Shown: one piece after another, positions 31,171 to 39,029 of the stretch
Position numbering within the stretch: the stretch's first letter is position 1
Layout of the letters: each line of letters starts with the position of its first letter
Assembly (NCBI RefSeq): GCF_000428865.1
Contig: NZ_AUAT01000007.1
Location: forward strand, 59,338-98,712
Origin: Eremococcus coleocola DSM 15696
Lineage (GTDB): Bacteria > Bacillota > Bacilli > Lactobacillales > Aerococcaceae
Reading direction: 5' to 3'
Length of the DNA stretch: 39,375 nucleotides
Notes under the pieces: generated by a model
The model's input: the letters and a program-made list of their open reading frames with translations, nothing else
Databases searched by the model: none
What the model was told of the DNA's origin: nothing
Made by a program: the position numbers and the translations under genes

Positions 31171-31348
31171 GGCTAGCTAAAAGTCTAGTCCCTCTCAGTT
31201 ACGATAATATAGATAATTTATCGCAGTGGTTGATTGGATGGGAACTGCGTCACTTTGTGACTGGTTCCATCCTGATCAGCTTTGCGGGAGTGGGCAGACG
31301 AAGCGAAAATAAGAAATTTTCTATTTTCTTGTTTCTTGCCCGCTCCCT
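31171..31348 (+). repeat. BOX-like multi-hairpin repeat, copy B
   Basis: It has the same three-part order as copy A: CTAGCTAAAAGTCTAG (31173-31188); TTATCGCAGTGGTTG then a hairpin pairing GATTGGATGGGAAC with GGTTCCATCCTGATC around GTCAC/GTGAC; and GGGAGTGGGCA paired with TGCCCGCTCCC around a GACGAAGCGAAAAT loop. It fills the 331-bp mntA-mntB gap and ends 37 bp before mntB. GACGAAGCGAAAAT is identical in copies A and B. Confidence 0.75.
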
Positions 31349-31385
31349 AGATATATTTTTGCAACACAAGGAAAGGAAATGTCTT

Positions 31386-32114
31386 ATGGACAAATTATTA
31401 GAAGTGCACGATTTAAGTGTGACTTATCAAAACGTCACAGCCTTAGACCATGTGCAATTGGACTTGCCGCAAGGCCGCCGGATTGCTGTGATTGGACCTA
31501 ATGGGGCTGGTAAATCGACTTTAATGCAGGCCTCCTTAGGTTTAATCAAGTCTCAGGGACAAGTGAAATTACTCGGTCAGCCCGTTGACCAAGTGCGTCA
31601 AAAAATTGCTTATGTACCGCAAAGAGCCAATGTCAATTGGTATTTCCCTGTGACCGTCGAAGAGGTGGTTCTGATGGGGATTTCTTCTAAACGATGGGGA
31701 TTTCGTCGGATTTCAAAAGAAGCACGGGCCCAAGCCTATGCGGCTCTAGAAACCATGCAATTAATGGATTTAAAGAACCGACAAATTAATCAGTTATCTG
31801 GTGGTCAAAAGCAAAGGGTCTTTTTAGCTCGGGCCATTGCACAAGATGCCCAAGCTTATTTCTTAGATGAACCCCTAGCTGGGGTGGATCAAAATAGTGA
31901 AAAAATCATTATGGATCAAATTAAAGCCTTTCAGGCCCAAGGAAAATCTTCCGTAACGGTCCACCATCAATTAGAAACCTTAAAAGAGTATTTTGATTAT
32001 GTTGTGCTAGTGAATAAAAAGATTGTGGGCGCTGGTCCGCTGGAACAAGTCCTCAACCAAGATATAATTAATTTAACCTATACGGGTACTAATAATTTAG
32101 GCTTGGAGGGATAA
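31386..32114 (+). CDS. mntB: Metal ABC importer ATPase
   Basis: A 242-residue ATPase of the Mn/Zn/Fe importer family. Walker A is GPNGAGKSTLMQ, the Q loop YVPQRANVNWYFPVTVEE is characteristic of manganese/zinc systems, the signature is LSGGQKQRVFLARAI, and Walker B is AYFLDEPLAGVD. The start is ATG 31386 after AAGGAAAG; upstream in-frame sequence to 31230 is the hairpin repeat. It is separated from mntA by copy B but is otherwise in operon order with the two permeases. Confidence 0.92.
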   Translation: MDKLLEVHDLSVTYQNVTALDHVQLDLPQGRRIAVIGPNGAGKSTLMQASLGLIKSQGQVKLLGQPVDQVRQKIAYVPQRANVNWYFPVTVEEVVLMGISSKRWGFRRISKEARAQAYAALETMQLMDLKNRQINQLSGGQKQRVFLARAIAQDAQAYFLDEPLAGVDQNSEKIIMDQIKAFQAQGKSSVTVHHQLETLKEYFDYVVLVNKKIVGAGPLEQVLNQDIINLTYTGTNNLGLEG

Positions 32115-32116
32115 AC

Positions 32117-32989
32117 ATGCTGAATTTTTGGAATCAACATTATTTATTTCTAGTAGTAGGCTTGGGGGTTAGTCTCTTAAGTATGGCGGCTGCTATGATT
32201 GGCTCTTCCCTAGTTTTTCAAAAACAAAGCCAATTAGGCGATGCCATTGGCCATGCTGCCTATCCTGGGATTATTGCGGCCTTTATGGTGACCCAGTCCC
32301 GTAATCCTTTTACTTTGTTACTGGGAGCCGTGGCTTCAGGGATATTAGCCCTTATCTTAATTCACTTCTTTTCGAAAGAACCGGCCTTTCATTTTGAATC
32401 AATTCTGGCTTTAGTTTTGTCGGCCTTGTTTGGTCTTGGTATGGTCTTGATGTCCTATATTCAAGGTAATGACAATTATCAAGGTGCTTCTCAAGCGGGA
32501 CTCAAGACTTATATCATGGGGCAGGCGGCTTTTTTGAAACAAGATGATGTGATTTTGATTGCCTTAGTCTCTAGTATTACAATCCTCATCTTCTTTATGG
32601 CCTTACCTCGAATTAAATTAAGTCTCTTTGATCCAGTTTTTGCCGCTAGCATTGGAATTGATAGTCGCAAACTTTCTTTATTAAACTTATCTTTGGCGGT
32701 GGTAGTGATTTCGGTAGGTCTTAAAGCAGTCGGTGCAATTTTGATTGCTGCGCTTTTGATTACTCCGACCATTATTGGGATGCAATGGTCTCGAAATTAT
32801 CAGGGGGTTCTCTGGGTTGCTGTTGGGTCCGCCGTAGTAGGCTCTTTATTTGGCACCTGGTTGTCGACCGTCGTTGATAAGCTAGCGACCGGTCCATCTG
32901 TTGTTTTGACCTTATTTTTCTTGGCCTTGCTATCTTTTATTATTGGACCCCAAGGTCTCATTGCAGCAAGGGGGTATCAACATGATTGA
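32117..32989 (+). CDS. mntC: Metal ABC importer permease 1
   Basis: A 290-residue integral membrane permease of the TroC/MntC (ABC-3) family, with about eight helices. Conserved features are GSSLVFQKQSQLGDAIGHAAYPGI near the N-terminus and the ATPase-docking stretch SIGIDSRKLSLLN. GGAGG lies before the ATG, two bases past mntB. It overlaps the next permease by eight bases; the two probably form a heterodimer, as in MntABCD and TroABCD systems. Confidence 0.9.
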   Translation: MLNFWNQHYLFLVVGLGVSLLSMAAAMIGSSLVFQKQSQLGDAIGHAAYPGIIAAFMVTQSRNPFTLLLGAVASGILALILIHFFSKEPAFHFESILALVLSALFGLGMVLMSYIQGNDNYQGASQAGLKTYIMGQAAFLKQDDVILIALVSSITILIFFMALPRIKLSLFDPVFAASIGIDSRKLSLLNLSLAVVVISVGLKAVGAILIAALLITPTIIGMQWSRNYQGVLWVAVGSAVVGSLFGTWLSTVVDKLATGPSVVLTLFFLALLSFIIGPQGLIAARGYQHD

Positions 32990-33815
32990 GTCTTTATGGA
33001 TTTTGATTTTAGTTGGTGTTACTTGTTCTTTGGTGGGGAACCTATTAGTTCAAAAACAAGAAGTGATGGTTGGGGATGCCATTTCCCATACGATTTTGCT
33101 AGGGATTGCCGTGGCCTTCTTTTTGGTTCAAGACTTGGATTCTCCTTGGTTAATTATCGGAGCTACAGTCTTCGGTGTCTTAACGGTCCTAGCAATTGAA
33201 GTTGTCGTGGCAAAAACTAATGTCCAAAATGATGCAGCTATTGCCTTGATTTTGACTGCCTTTTTCTCCTTAGCAGTTATCCTCATTTCCAAGTTCTTTG
33301 CTAATGTCCATTTGGATATAGACATGGTTTTGCTGGGCCAAGTGATTTTTGCGCCCTTGAACCGCATGACCTTGTTTGGTCATACGCTGCCTAGGGCGAT
33401 GGTAGAAAATGGTTTATCTTTGTTAGCAGTTCTGGTTTTTATTACGCTAGCATATCAGCCTTTAAAAATGCGGCTTTTTGATGAATCTTTCGCCCGGATG
33501 CGGGGTATCCGCTTGTTAACCTTCGATTTGATTTTGATGACCTTAGTATCCTTGACTGCTGTGGTTTCCTTCCAGAATGTTGGCGCCATATTGGTGATTG
33601 CTATGATGGTGGCACCAGCCATGACAGCCCAACTATTTGCCAAATCATTTGTCAGTTTATTAACGATAGGGGCTTTGGTGGCCAGTCTTAATGCTGTCTT
33701 AGGCTACTATTTAGCCGTGCATTTTAATGTTTCTATGTCAGGTATGGTGGCGGTCGCTTCCTTTATAGTCTTTTGCTTGGCTTTTCTTTTAACTAGAAGT
33801 CGGGTAGCAGCTTAA
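32982..33815 (+). CDS. mntD: Metal ABC importer permease 2
   Basis: A 277-residue second ABC-3 permease. LLVQKQEVMVGDAISHTILLG matches the N-terminal block of permease 1, and RMRGIRLLTFD the docking stretch. The start is ATG 32982, after AAGGGGG within mntC; the upstream in-frame ATG at 32943 lacks a ribosome site. It is the last gene of the importer operon, followed by a terminator at 33836. Confidence 0.9.
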   Translation: MIESLWILILVGVTCSLVGNLLVQKQEVMVGDAISHTILLGIAVAFFLVQDLDSPWLIIGATVFGVLTVLAIEVVVAKTNVQNDAAIALILTAFFSLAVILISKFFANVHLDIDMVLLGQVIFAPLNRMTLFGHTLPRAMVENGLSLLAVLVFITLAYQPLKMRLFDESFARMRGIRLLTFDLILMTLVSLTAVVSFQNVGAILVIAMMVAPAMTAQLFAKSFVSLLTIGALVASLNAVLGYYLAVHFNVSMSGMVAVASFIVFCLAFLLTRSRVAA

Positions 33816-33835
33816 TAATTTTTGTCCTTTCCTTT

Positions 33836-33864
33836 GAGTCTAGGTTTCGACCTAGGCTCTTTTT
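33836..33864 (+). terminator. Terminator of mnt operon
   Basis: GAGTCTAGG (33836-33844) pairs with CCTAGGCTC (33851-33859), then TTTTT. Confidence 0.85.
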
Positions 33865-33894
33865 GTTTCTTTTGTGTGGTGGGGAGGGGGAAAT

Positions 33895-34044
33895 AGTTGC
33901 GAAGAATCGGTTCTTGGCAACTTTATTAAGTCGAGACTTGCCAAGATTCAGTTTTTCGCAACTTTTTTAAGTTAGGACTTGTCAAGAATTGTTTTTTCGA
34001 AACTTTACCTAGCTTAAACTTGCCAAGAAAAAATCTTCGCAACT
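33895..34044. repeat. Four-unit palindromic repeat array, exact 41-bp period
   Basis: Units begin at 33895, 33936, 33977 and 34018, each 41 bp from the last. A unit is 27-28 bp: ACTTGCCAAGA, about six variable bases, then TCTTCGCAACT or close to it; the first unit is in the opposite orientation. Each is an imperfect inverted repeat. The 13-bp spacers also resemble each other (about TTNTTAAGTTNGG). The array lies after the mnt terminator and about 190 bp before the ABC exporter gene. 34045-34236 is AT-rich; TTGATA and TATGAT there are 20 bp apart, too far for a good promoter. Confidence 0.85.
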
Positions 34045-34236
34045 CTACCGGCCTAATCTTTACTAATTAGTATTAATTTTTGCTCAAGTGGTGCGAACAC
34101 AAAACTTTTCGCCCCATTCACAACCAAATAAACTCAACAAACTCATCAATTTTAGAAACTGTTTAGAATTACTTGATAATTACTTGAAAACCATTCGTTA
34201 TGATAAGAGTGTAAAGAAAAAGAAGGAGGAATTGAG

Positions 34237-35160
34237 ATGGAAAAAGTAATAGAAATCAAAGACTTGAATAAACGCTATAAAGACAAACTGGTTTTAAAGA
34301 ATTTATCTATGACCCTTTATCAAGGTGATATCTATGGTTTAATTGGGAAGAACGGAGCGGGGAAAACCACTTTACTCAAAATCATCACCCGTTTGATTTC
34401 AGACTCAGGCGGTAAAATATCCCTCTTCGGTTCGCAAAACACTGCTCAATGGTCAAAAGCCTTAAAACGGACTGGATCTGTAATTGAAACTCCGGTGGCC
34501 TATGACCAATTAACCGCTGAAGAAAATTTGCGTTATTATGCTATTCTTCGCGGTATGGTGGATCAAGAAAAGGTAATCGCTGAAACTCTGAAATATGTTA
34601 ACTTGTACCACGCCCGTAACCAAAAATTTAAAACCTTCTCCCTCGGTATGAAGCAAAAATTAGGGATTGCCATTGCCATGTTGTCCAAACCTGACCTACT
34701 CATTTTGGACGAGCCAATTAACGGTTTGGATCCACTGGCCATCGTCGAATTCCGCCAGTTAATTCGGCGACTAAATCAAGAATTTGGTATTTCGATTATT
34801 ATTTCGTCTCATATTTTATCTGAGCTCTATCAAGTAGCTAACCGGTTTGGTTTCCTTAATGAAGGGCAGTTAGTCCGTGAGATTTCTAAGACTGATTTTG
34901 ATCATCTGAGCGAAGACTTTATTATTCTCGAAAGTAATCAAATTCAAGCCGCTAGCCAATTAATTAAGGATAAACTCGATTTGACCTTTAAGGTGGTCAA
35001 TGATCATCAATTACATATCTTTGGCAAAACCCATCATGTTCATGAAATTATCGTCCTCCTATTAAATGCTGGTATTCAAATTGACGGCATTCATTATTCT
35101 AGACATAATTTAGAAGATTACTTCACCCAATTAGTTCAAGAGAAAGGAGCGCAAGCCTAA
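34237..35160 (+). CDS. ABC exporter ATPase, BcrA-like
   Basis: A 307-residue ATPase of the bacitracin/lantibiotic-resistance exporter group. Walker A is GKNGAGKTTLLK, the signature region is FKTFSLGMKQKLGIAIAM, and Walker B is LLILDEPINGLDP followed by ISSHILSEL. The ~90-residue C-terminal extension (HLSEDFIILES ... HYSRHNLEDYFTQLV) is typical of BcrA/NatA relatives. AAGGAGG precedes the ATG. Its stop overlaps the ATG of the permease (TAATG). A role in antimicrobial peptide export or immunity is family-based inference. Confidence 0.88.
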   Translation: MEKVIEIKDLNKRYKDKLVLKNLSMTLYQGDIYGLIGKNGAGKTTLLKIITRLISDSGGKISLFGSQNTAQWSKALKRTGSVIETPVAYDQLTAEENLRYYAILRGMVDQEKVIAETLKYVNLYHARNQKFKTFSLGMKQKLGIAIAMLSKPDLLILDEPINGLDPLAIVEFRQLIRRLNQEFGISIIISSHILSELYQVANRFGFLNEGQLVREISKTDFDHLSEDFIILESNQIQAASQLIKDKLDLTFKVVNDHQLHIFGKTHHVHEIIVLLLNAGIQIDGIHYSRHNLEDYFTQLVQEKGAQA

Positions 35161-35933
35161 TGTTACATTCACTTAAAGCAGATTTCTATCGTTTGTTTAA
35201 ATCACCCGGCTTCTATATCACTCTAATTGTTTTGACGCTTTATCAAGCAATGACCGTTTGGTTTGAAGCCATTGGTCATATTGGGATGGAAAGCGACCAA
35301 GCGGCCCAAAACCAAGCAAGGTTCCAAGATATGACCTGGACAGCGGATGTAGCTGCTCAAGCTATGTCTAACATGAGTTCACTGATGATTTACTTTGGAC
35401 TGCCGCTCTTTGTCATGATTATTGGTTATGACACGAGCCGGCAAACTTATAAAAACATCCTGACTATGGGTGTGACTCGACTCCAATATTTTATCTCTAA
35501 AATTGTTGTCTTTGTCGTTGCCTTATTCTTAGAATTAGTTTTCTACTATGGAATCGGTATGTTAATCGCAGGTTTCCGGCATGGATGGGGCCAAATTAAT
35601 ATGGACTTTTGGCAAGACTTTTCGCAAATATTTTCAGTTGAATTTCTGAATATCCTAGCTATATTTGCGGTCGCAACCTTGATTCTTTATTGGTTCTTTT
35701 CCAATGTCGGTGCGGTGATTTCAACCATTGTTCTGCCTTTGATTACTACCGTGGTGATAACCTTATCACAAATTGAATGGTTAGCGCCTTTTAGTTTCCA
35801 AGCAGCTACTGATCTTGCCTGGCAATTGGACTGGAGTCAAGACTTTTGGACGCAGAACTTACTCGCCACTATTGGCACGATCATAGTGGTGAATGGGTTG
35901 GCCTATTGGGTCTTCCGACAAAAATCATTGTAA
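35160..35933 (+). CDS. ABC-2 type exporter permease
   Basis: A 257-residue membrane protein with six predicted helices. It has the ABC-2 layout: a first helix after a short cytoplasmic start (FYRLFKSPGFYITLIVLTLY), an extracellular loop rich in Gln/Ala, the YKNILTMGVTRLQYFISKIVVF segment after helix 2, and a final helix at the C-terminus. It partners the ATPase with which it overlaps by one base. The substrate is unknown; lantibiotic or bacitracin defence is usual for this pair. Confidence 0.85.
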   Translation: MLHSLKADFYRLFKSPGFYITLIVLTLYQAMTVWFEAIGHIGMESDQAAQNQARFQDMTWTADVAAQAMSNMSSLMIYFGLPLFVMIIGYDTSRQTYKNILTMGVTRLQYFISKIVVFVVALFLELVFYYGIGMLIAGFRHGWGQINMDFWQDFSQIFSVEFLNILAIFAVATLILYWFFSNVGAVISTIVLPLITTVVITLSQIEWLAPFSFQAATDLAWQLDWSQDFWTQNLLATIGTIIVVNGLAYWVFRQKSL

Positions 35934-35943
35934 TGACCCACAA

Positions 35944-35977
35944 AAAAACAGACTTGCAATCTTGCAAGTCTGTTTTT
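35944..35977. terminator. Bidirectional terminator between exporter and sensor kinase
   Basis: A perfect 16-bp stem (35944-35959 with 35962-35977) with A and T runs at its ends serves both convergent operons. Confidence 0.9.
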
Positions 35978-35982
35978 ATCTG

Positions 35983-36888
35983 CTAGTTATTTTTGCTTGA
36001 ATCATCGGAATTGAAGCTTGGCCAAACCAAGTTAACGGAAAATAAGGTATCGTCATAGTCCAATTCTAGGTAGCCATGATTTTTATCCATGAGTTCTTGG
36101 ACAATATAAAGGCCTAAGCCAGAAGATTTCTCACTACCAGACAAGTCTTCCGAATAAAAGCGGTGGGTTAATTGGGCTAAGTTGCGGATAGCTTGTTTAC
36201 TTTGGTTTTGGACCTGGAGGTAAACCTGGTCCGCTAATAATCCTAAAGATATTGCCATGGTTTTTTGGCCGTGTTGTAAGACGTTTCCTAATAGGTTGTC
36301 TAGAATTCGCTCGGTTTGTTGGGCATCTGCTTGAATATAAAGTTGGTCTGCAATATCTAAGTCAACCTGAAAATCAGCCTCAACAAAAGCATCATAATAG
36401 GTCATTAGCTTGCGTTTGACTAGGTCAGATAAATTGATCGCTTGACCATCGATTTTGACTTGATTTTCTAAGAGGTCTTGGTAGAGCAGTAAGTCTTCTA
36501 AACGTTGGGAAATACTCGTTAGATTGGTGTCGATTTTCTCTAAATAAGGGTCATCAGGTTGAGACTTGCGTAATTGTTGGACGTATCCTTTCGAGATAGT
36601 TAGGGGCGTCCGAATATCATGACTGACATTGTGGAGGGTTTGGTCTAAGTAGGCTTGGTCGCGCTTGATTGCTTGTTTACTGGCTTGAATTTCATTAAAA
36701 AGTTTATTGTAATCTTTAATTAATGGATCCAAGGATTTATGGGAGGATTGATTGGTTAATTGAAGATTACTTTGGTTATTTTGTTTCTCCTCCACTAAGC
36801 TAGAAAGCCCTTTGAGGGCCCGTCGAAGGGAGAGGATATAAATGATAAGAATCACAATAATGGCTGCAGCCACGGAAATAATCCACAT
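35983..36888 (-). CDS. Sensor histidine kinase
   Basis: A 301-residue kinase with a single N-terminal membrane helix (residues 2-20) and no extracellular domain, then a coiled-coil-like linker. The phospho-acceptor is His90 in NVSHDIRTPLT. The N box is LDNLLGNVLQHG and the G box SSGLGLYIVQELM. With almost no sensing domain it probably takes its signal from the membrane or from a partner such as the convergent ABC exporter, as in lantibiotic and cell-envelope systems. It follows the response regulator after four bases. Confidence 0.9.
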   Translation of the reverse strand: MWIISVAAAIIVILIIYILSLRRALKGLSSLVEEKQNNQSNLQLTNQSSHKSLDPLIKDYNKLFNEIQASKQAIKRDQAYLDQTLHNVSHDIRTPLTISKGYVQQLRKSQPDDPYLEKIDTNLTSISQRLEDLLLYQDLLENQVKIDGQAINLSDLVKRKLMTYYDAFVEADFQVDLDIADQLYIQADAQQTERILDNLLGNVLQHGQKTMAISLGLLADQVYLQVQNQSKQAIRNLAQLTHRFYSEDLSGSEKSSGLGLYIVQELMDKNHGYLELDYDDTLFSVNLVWPSFNSDDSSKNN

Positions 36889-36892
36889 AAGT

Positions 36893-37567
36893 TTATTCCT
36901 TTCCCTTTAAGCGAATGCCCAAGCCCCACATGGTTTCAATGTAATCATGATTGGGGCTTATTTTTTTGATTTTTTTTCGAATATTAGAAAGGTGAGTGTT
37001 AAGGTTGTTATCACCTGGTAAGTAGTCTTGTCCCCAGACGGAAGCGTAGAGTTGCTCCTTAGTAAAAACTTGTTGGGGATGATTGAATAAGAGTTTAAGG
37101 ATATCGTATTCTTTAAGTCTTAGTTGGACGGCTTGGCCACCGCATAGTAATTGATATGTTTCTTCGTCGAGTTCTAAGTCACAAAAGCTAAGCTGACTTT
37201 GAACAGGTGCTTGGCGGTTGCGGAGGCAAACTTGAATGCGGGCTAAGACTTCCGCTTCATCAAAAGGTTTAGAAATATAATCATCCGCGCCATTTAAGAG
37301 ATATTGGGTTACAGTTTTCTTGTCACTAATGGCGGTCAACATAATAACCGGGATATTGGAAGACTGTCTGATTTTAGCTAAAACTTGGCCACCATCCTTA
37401 CCAGGTAGCATAATATCCAAAAGGACGAGGTCAGGCGCTTGGTTATGAAAATAGGCTAGGCCTTCCGTTCCAGAATAGGCTTGGATGACTTGGTAATGGG
37501 ACACCAAGATGGTTTTAAGTAGTTCATTGATATCGTCATTATCTTCGACTACAAGGATTGTAGGCAT
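36893..37567 (-). CDS. OmpR-family response regulator
   Basis: A 224-residue regulator. The receiver domain has the acidic pocket VVEDNDDINELL, the phospho-acceptor Asp in LVLLDIMLPGKDGG, and Lys in DDYISKPFDEAEVL. The winged-helix DNA-binding domain (about 125-224) includes LRLKEYDILKLLFNHPQQVFTKEQLY and SNIRKKIKKI. The start is ATG 37567 after AGGAGG; a reading from 37591 adds eight residues ahead of the conserved MPTILVVED. First gene of the two-component operon. A TATAAT on the minus strand (37619-37614) is the likely -10. The target genes are probably the neighbouring exporter pair (inference). Confidence 0.92.
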   Translation of the reverse strand: MPTILVVEDNDDINELLKTILVSHYQVIQAYSGTEGLAYFHNQAPDLVLLDIMLPGKDGGQVLAKIRQSSNIPVIMLTAISDKKTVTQYLLNGADDYISKPFDEAEVLARIQVCLRNRQAPVQSQLSFCDLELDEETYQLLCGGQAVQLRLKEYDILKLLFNHPQQVFTKEQLYASVWGQDYLPGDNNLNTHLSNIRKKIKKISPNHDYIETMWGLGIRLKGKE

Positions 37568-37750
37568 ACGAAACCTCCTATATTTAAACATAATTTAGGG
37601 CTTATTTGCTTATATTATAGCAAATAAAGCTAGGTTAAGTTAGGATCTTGTAAGCTGAAGATTATTTATATTATGTATTAGTTATCATACTTATTTACTA
37701 GTTTCTTTAGAAAGATAAGGTGTTCCTTATGGTTCCAGTAAATCAATTAA

Positions 37751-37784
37751 TATAAAAAATAGGTCTGGACATTTTGTCCAGACC
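37751..37784 (-). terminator. Terminator of the DUF2382 gene
   Basis: GGTCTGGACA (37762-37771) and its perfect complement (37775-37784) around a 3-nt loop are followed on the minus strand by TATTTTTTAT. 37620-37750, between this and the response-regulator promoter, shows nothing else. Confidence 0.85.
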
Positions 37785-37821
37785 CTAGCTTCTATAATTA
37801 AGCAGTATTATTTGTCATAGT

Positions 37822-38124
37822 TTAATATTCAGTTCTGTCTTCTTTGAGTAGTTCTTGGTCGCCGTCTACATCAATTACTTCACGACGTACATTTTCAGAA
37901 ACTTCTTGGTTCTCTATAGAAGTTGTTTTATCGATATTTACTTCACCAGTTACAACTGTTTCTTTATCGATTTTAACTTTTTCTTGAGTTAATGGGATAA
38001 CAATCGTTTCATCTTCACCAAAGGTATCCACATCAGCATCCACGGTAGTATCTGGATTAGCATTCCGAGTAATATGCAATTCTTCCCGATCAAGAGGGAC
38101 ATTGACAGTATTATTTTCTTCCAC
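37822..38124 (-). CDS. DUF2382 (YsnF/AvaK) domain protein, probably truncated
   Basis: A 100-residue polar, strongly acidic protein matching the YsnF/AvaK stress domain: NTVNVPLDREELHITR, then ETIVIPLTQEKVKIDKETVVTGEVNI and SENVRREVIDVDGDQELL. The domain occurs in general-stress proteins of Gram-positives, usually after an N-terminal PRC-like region that is absent here. The only start is a GTG with a poor ribosome site, three codons after an in-frame TGA. A neighbouring frame upstream (KDNKKVTES) could be the natural continuation, so a frameshift or truncation near 38125 is likely. Confidence 0.65.
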   Translation of the reverse strand: MEENNTVNVPLDREELHITRNANPDTTVDADVDTFGEDETIVIPLTQEKVKIDKETVVTGEVNIDKTTSIENQEVSENVRREVIDVDGDQELLKEDRTEY

Positions 38125-38160
38125 GACATGCTTTCAGTGACCTTTTTGTTGTCTTTTAAG

Positions 38161-38767
38161 TTATCTTTTATATTTTGTGTTGTAGCCTTCATTCTCTTTT
38201 GGTCTATAGGCGTTAGGAAAGGCTTGGTCTGTTGAAACATCGAGAGATACTTTTTTAAGAAGTTTGTAGACATCGTAGGGATCTTCAATGGAAATAAATT
38301 TATTTGCATCAGCCTTAAAGCTGTAAGATGAATTTCCTGATTCGCCATTATAAGTTAGGATAATTGTGCCACGTCCCTTGATGTTTTCCATAAAATTTAC
38401 TTCTACTTTCAAGTTTGTAAGCTCTCTGTGCTCATAATTATTTACATCTTTTCCAAAAACTCCCTGGCTGATGTAAACTCTCTTGTCTGTAATTGCATAT
38501 TCTATAGACCCACAATTTAAAAGCCTGTAAATCGGCATTAAAATTGCAAACCATACAGGAAAAAGATGAATTAATTATAAAGAAAAGTATAAAAAATCCA
38601 CGCATAAGGTTAAATTCTCTTAAAAAAATAGAAATAAAAAAGAAGTCAAAAATTCCCCAAATTAATGCAATTAAATAAATTCTTGGATCGCCTACAATAT
38701 AAAGGAAGGCATTGGGCTTTCCTCGCCACAATATATTTTCATTGTCGTCAATAATTTTTTCAATCAT
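38161..38767 (-). pseudogene. Bacterial PH-domain membrane protein, frameshifted
   Basis: Frame 1 starts at ATG 38767 (GGAGG five bases before) with IDDNENILWRGKPNAFLY and two hydrophobic helices (YLIALIWGIFDFFFISIFL; MRGFFILFFIINSSF). It then drifts into a nonsense tail. Frame 2 continues the protein as FPVWFAILMPIYRLLNCGSI, then AITDKRVYISQGVFGKD and a PH-like beta-rich domain ending NEGYNTKYKR. The shift is explained by one extra base in the homopolymer at 38560-38564 (five A on the plus strand; four would restore SSFPVWFAIL). It would be about 201 residues if repaired. A sequencing slip or phase variation is possible. Confidence 0.7.
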
Positions 38768-38816
38768 AATTTCCTCCATTGCTTTCTCTTTATAAAGATA
38801 AAGTATTCTTGCTTAT

Positions 38817-38848
38817 TATTATACCATAAATATACTTGTGGTATAATA
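38817..38848. promoter_or_regulatory. Inverted repeat with TATAAT on both strands
   Basis: TATTATACCA (38817-38826) and TGGTATAATA (38839-38848) form a perfect 10-bp inverted repeat holding a -10-like hexamer in each direction, upstream of the PH-domain gene. A second hairpin, GGATTTT/AAAATCC with TGAAGT/ACTTCA inside (38915-38950), lies before the insertion element. Confidence 0.4.
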
Positions 38849-39029
38849 TTCGAACGGCTGAATCTCCCCTCATATTTGTAAATTTTTCTTTACATTTATT
38901 TGAATTAAAATGGCGGATTTTATAATGAAGTTAGCCACTTCAAAAAATCCAATTAAATAAAAAAATGCCATGTGAATTTCATGTTATTATTGAAGTTACC
39001 ACACTCTCAATAGATAAGGATGAAATTAC

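Noticed and set aside
33895-34044. CRISPR array
   Set aside because: The spacers are only 13 bp and resemble each other, one unit is inverted, and no cas genes are nearby.
37989-38348. Minus-strand 119-codon open frame
   Set aside because: It is the third frame across the end of the PH-domain gene and the start of the DUF2382 gene; only its KDNKKVTES segment might be a relic of the latter.
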